DNA of 64,000 bases from Rotaria socialis (lineage: Eukaryota; Rotifera; Eurotatoria; Philodinida; Philodinidae): positions 1-64,000 of the forward strand of contig CAJNYU010000412.1 in NCBI GenBank assembly GCA_905331475.1, written 5' to 3'. The translations under genes and the position numbers were made by a program. A model generated the notes under the pieces. That model did no database searches and was not told the origin of the DNA. It worked only from the letters and a program-made list of their open reading frames with translations. Position 1 is the stretch's first letter. Each line of letters starts with the position of its first letter. Shown in pieces: positions 62,620 to 64,000 of this stretch.

Positions 62620-63807
62620 ATATGAGAACAGTTTATATCGATGTCTGCCCTCCGATTGGACTTTTTTTAAATATAGGAATCCTTAGAGGATCAAGGTTGT
62701 CAAAAATATAGGATTTTCGATAAAAAGTGACAAAAGGAGAGGACGTTTATACATCATTTCTGTTCAACTGTTTTGGTGTTTTTTAACTGCTCTGCTTGAA
62801 AATCGTTTTAATGAAGCTGTTATACACAGTTCAACCGTAGTGGAGATCCTTATATAATTTTTAATACTATTTCTCATAATTAAAGGAGACGCTTCTGATT
62901 ACGGACATGACTTCCCAAAAAATCTCAGCCTAATTTTATTCTCCCGATAAGCAGCATTCATCGCTTATTATTTTCCACAAGTTTATTTTGTATTTTATCA
63001 TAACTCAATTTTTTCTGGTAATAAATAAGTGTAAATGAAAATGTATATGTACAGGATGGTGTAAAATTTCAGGGGCTTTCAGAATATGTCCTTACTGTTT
63101 AAAAGAATATGCTCTTTTGGTAACAATATCCGCAAAATACAGAGTGAAGCTTTTTTCCAGGTGTATATATATAGCTTTTATATCTAATTAAAGCTTCACT
63201 AAAAATCCGAAACTAGTACATAATNATATGAGAACAGTTTATATCGATGTCTGCCCTCCGATTGGACTTTTTTTAAATATAGGAATCCTTAGAGGATCAA
63301 GGTTGTCAAAAATATAGGATTTTCGATAAAAAATGACAAAAGGAGAGGACGTTTATACATAATTTCTGTTCAACTGTTTTGGTGTTTTTTAACTGCTCTG
63401 CTTGAAAATCGTTTTAATGAAGCTGTTATAAACAGTTCAACCGTAGTGGAGATCCTTATATAATTTTTAATACTATTTCTCATAATTAAAGGAGACGCTT
63501 CAGATTACGGACATGACTTCCCAAAAAATCTCAACCTAATTTTATTCTCCCGATAAGCAGCATTCATCGCTTATTATTTTCGACAAGTTTATTTTGTATT
63601 TTATCATAACTCAATTTTTTCTGGTAATAAATAAGTGTAAATGAAAATGTATATGTACAGGATGGTGTAAAATTTAAGGGGCTTTCAGAATATGCTCTTT
63701 TGGTAACAATATCCGCAAAATACAGAGTGAAGCTTTTTTCCAGGTGTATATATATAGCTTTTATATCTAATTAAAGCTTCACTAAAAATCCGAAACTAGT
63801 ACATAAT
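62620..63807. repeat. Direct duplication, 605 and 582 bp, joined by one N
   Basis: Unit 1 (62620-63224) and unit 2 (63226-63807) begin with ATATGAGAACAG and end with ACTAGTACATAAT. They differ by scattered substitutions and by one 23-base segment present only in unit 1, flanked by short AGAATATG repeats. The N at 63225 is the exact junction. No coding sequence is recognised in the unit. Confidence 0.9.
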
Positions 63808-64000
63808 CACTTTGTGAATGTTTTTTTGTTTTGAACTATTTTGTATTTTGTGCTTAGTCTTAGTATTAAACAATTTCTCAGTCAGTCCACTAAATAGGCG
63901 AAAGGAAAAATACTTTTTAAAACAAATATCACTATAATACAAGGACTTGTCCAAAACACATGATTGTACACATTAAAAGTCTTTTTTCGCCTAAAGAATA
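63808..64000. other. Window end, nothing recognised
   Basis: Short AT-rich stretch after the duplication. Confidence 0.4.

Overview
The window looks like nuclear DNA of a bdelloid rotifer or a close relative; this is an inference. It is AT-rich, and most genes are animal genes cut by many short GT-AG introns of about 50-100 bases. These include a DRP1-type dynamin, meckelin/TMEM67, gamma-syntrophin and a Shark-type SH2-ankyrin-SH2 tyrosine kinase. Mixed among them are gene types often seen in bdelloid accessory DNA: FG-GAP/VCBS repeats, a Thr-rich-linker membrane protein with a jelly-roll-like C-terminal domain, an intronless bacterial-type serine hydrolase, decayed Ty3/gypsy sequence and a CR-effector-like nuclease-kinase fusion.

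Layout. 1-1.2 kb: coding remnants in inverted repeat. 2.3-7.7 kb: a PD-(D/E)XK nuclease-protein kinase gene with a 3.56 kb intron-like gap, an in-frame stop and a frameshift, although every expected kinase signature is still present. 7.7-12.9 kb: almost empty. 12.9-15.8 kb: a six-exon transmembrane/jelly-roll gene (+). 16.1-18.1 kb: a gypsy pol remnant (-) that ends exactly at a 23-bp-arm palindrome. 18.7-19.2 kb: an FG-GAP fragment (-). 19.4-23.7 kb: three minus-strand genes (CAP-Gly protein, type-11 methyltransferase, and a disordered protein with three ~31-residue repeats). 23.7-27.3 kb: empty. 27.3-28.9 kb: a type II membrane glycosyltransferase-like gene (-). 30.0-34.8 kb: DRP1 (-), divergent from TMEM67 (+, 35.0-40.7 kb) across about 220 bp. 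41.9-43.1 kb: the intronless serine hydrolase (+). 45.0-48.1 kb: a second meckelin gene lacking the whole ectodomain (+). 48.9-51.6 kb: gamma-syntrophin (-). 52.7-56.6 kb: the Shark-type kinase (-). 56.6-64 kb: gene-poor, with a dispersed hairpin-ended repeat, a membrane-protein fragment, and two single-N positions that fall exactly on duplicated or inverted sequence and look like assembly joins.

The genes are mostly independent. Contextual links are the divergent DRP1/TMEM67 pair, the head-to-tail methyltransferase/CAP-Gly pair (76 bp apart), and the two meckelin genes flanking the hydrolase. The most novel items are the nuclease-kinase fusion, the C-terminal-only meckelin paralogue, the intronless hydrolase between the two meckelin genes, the three-repeat disordered protein, and a dispersed element with a hairpin at each end. 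Exon boundaries were read by eye from splice consensus and protein continuity and need transcript support.
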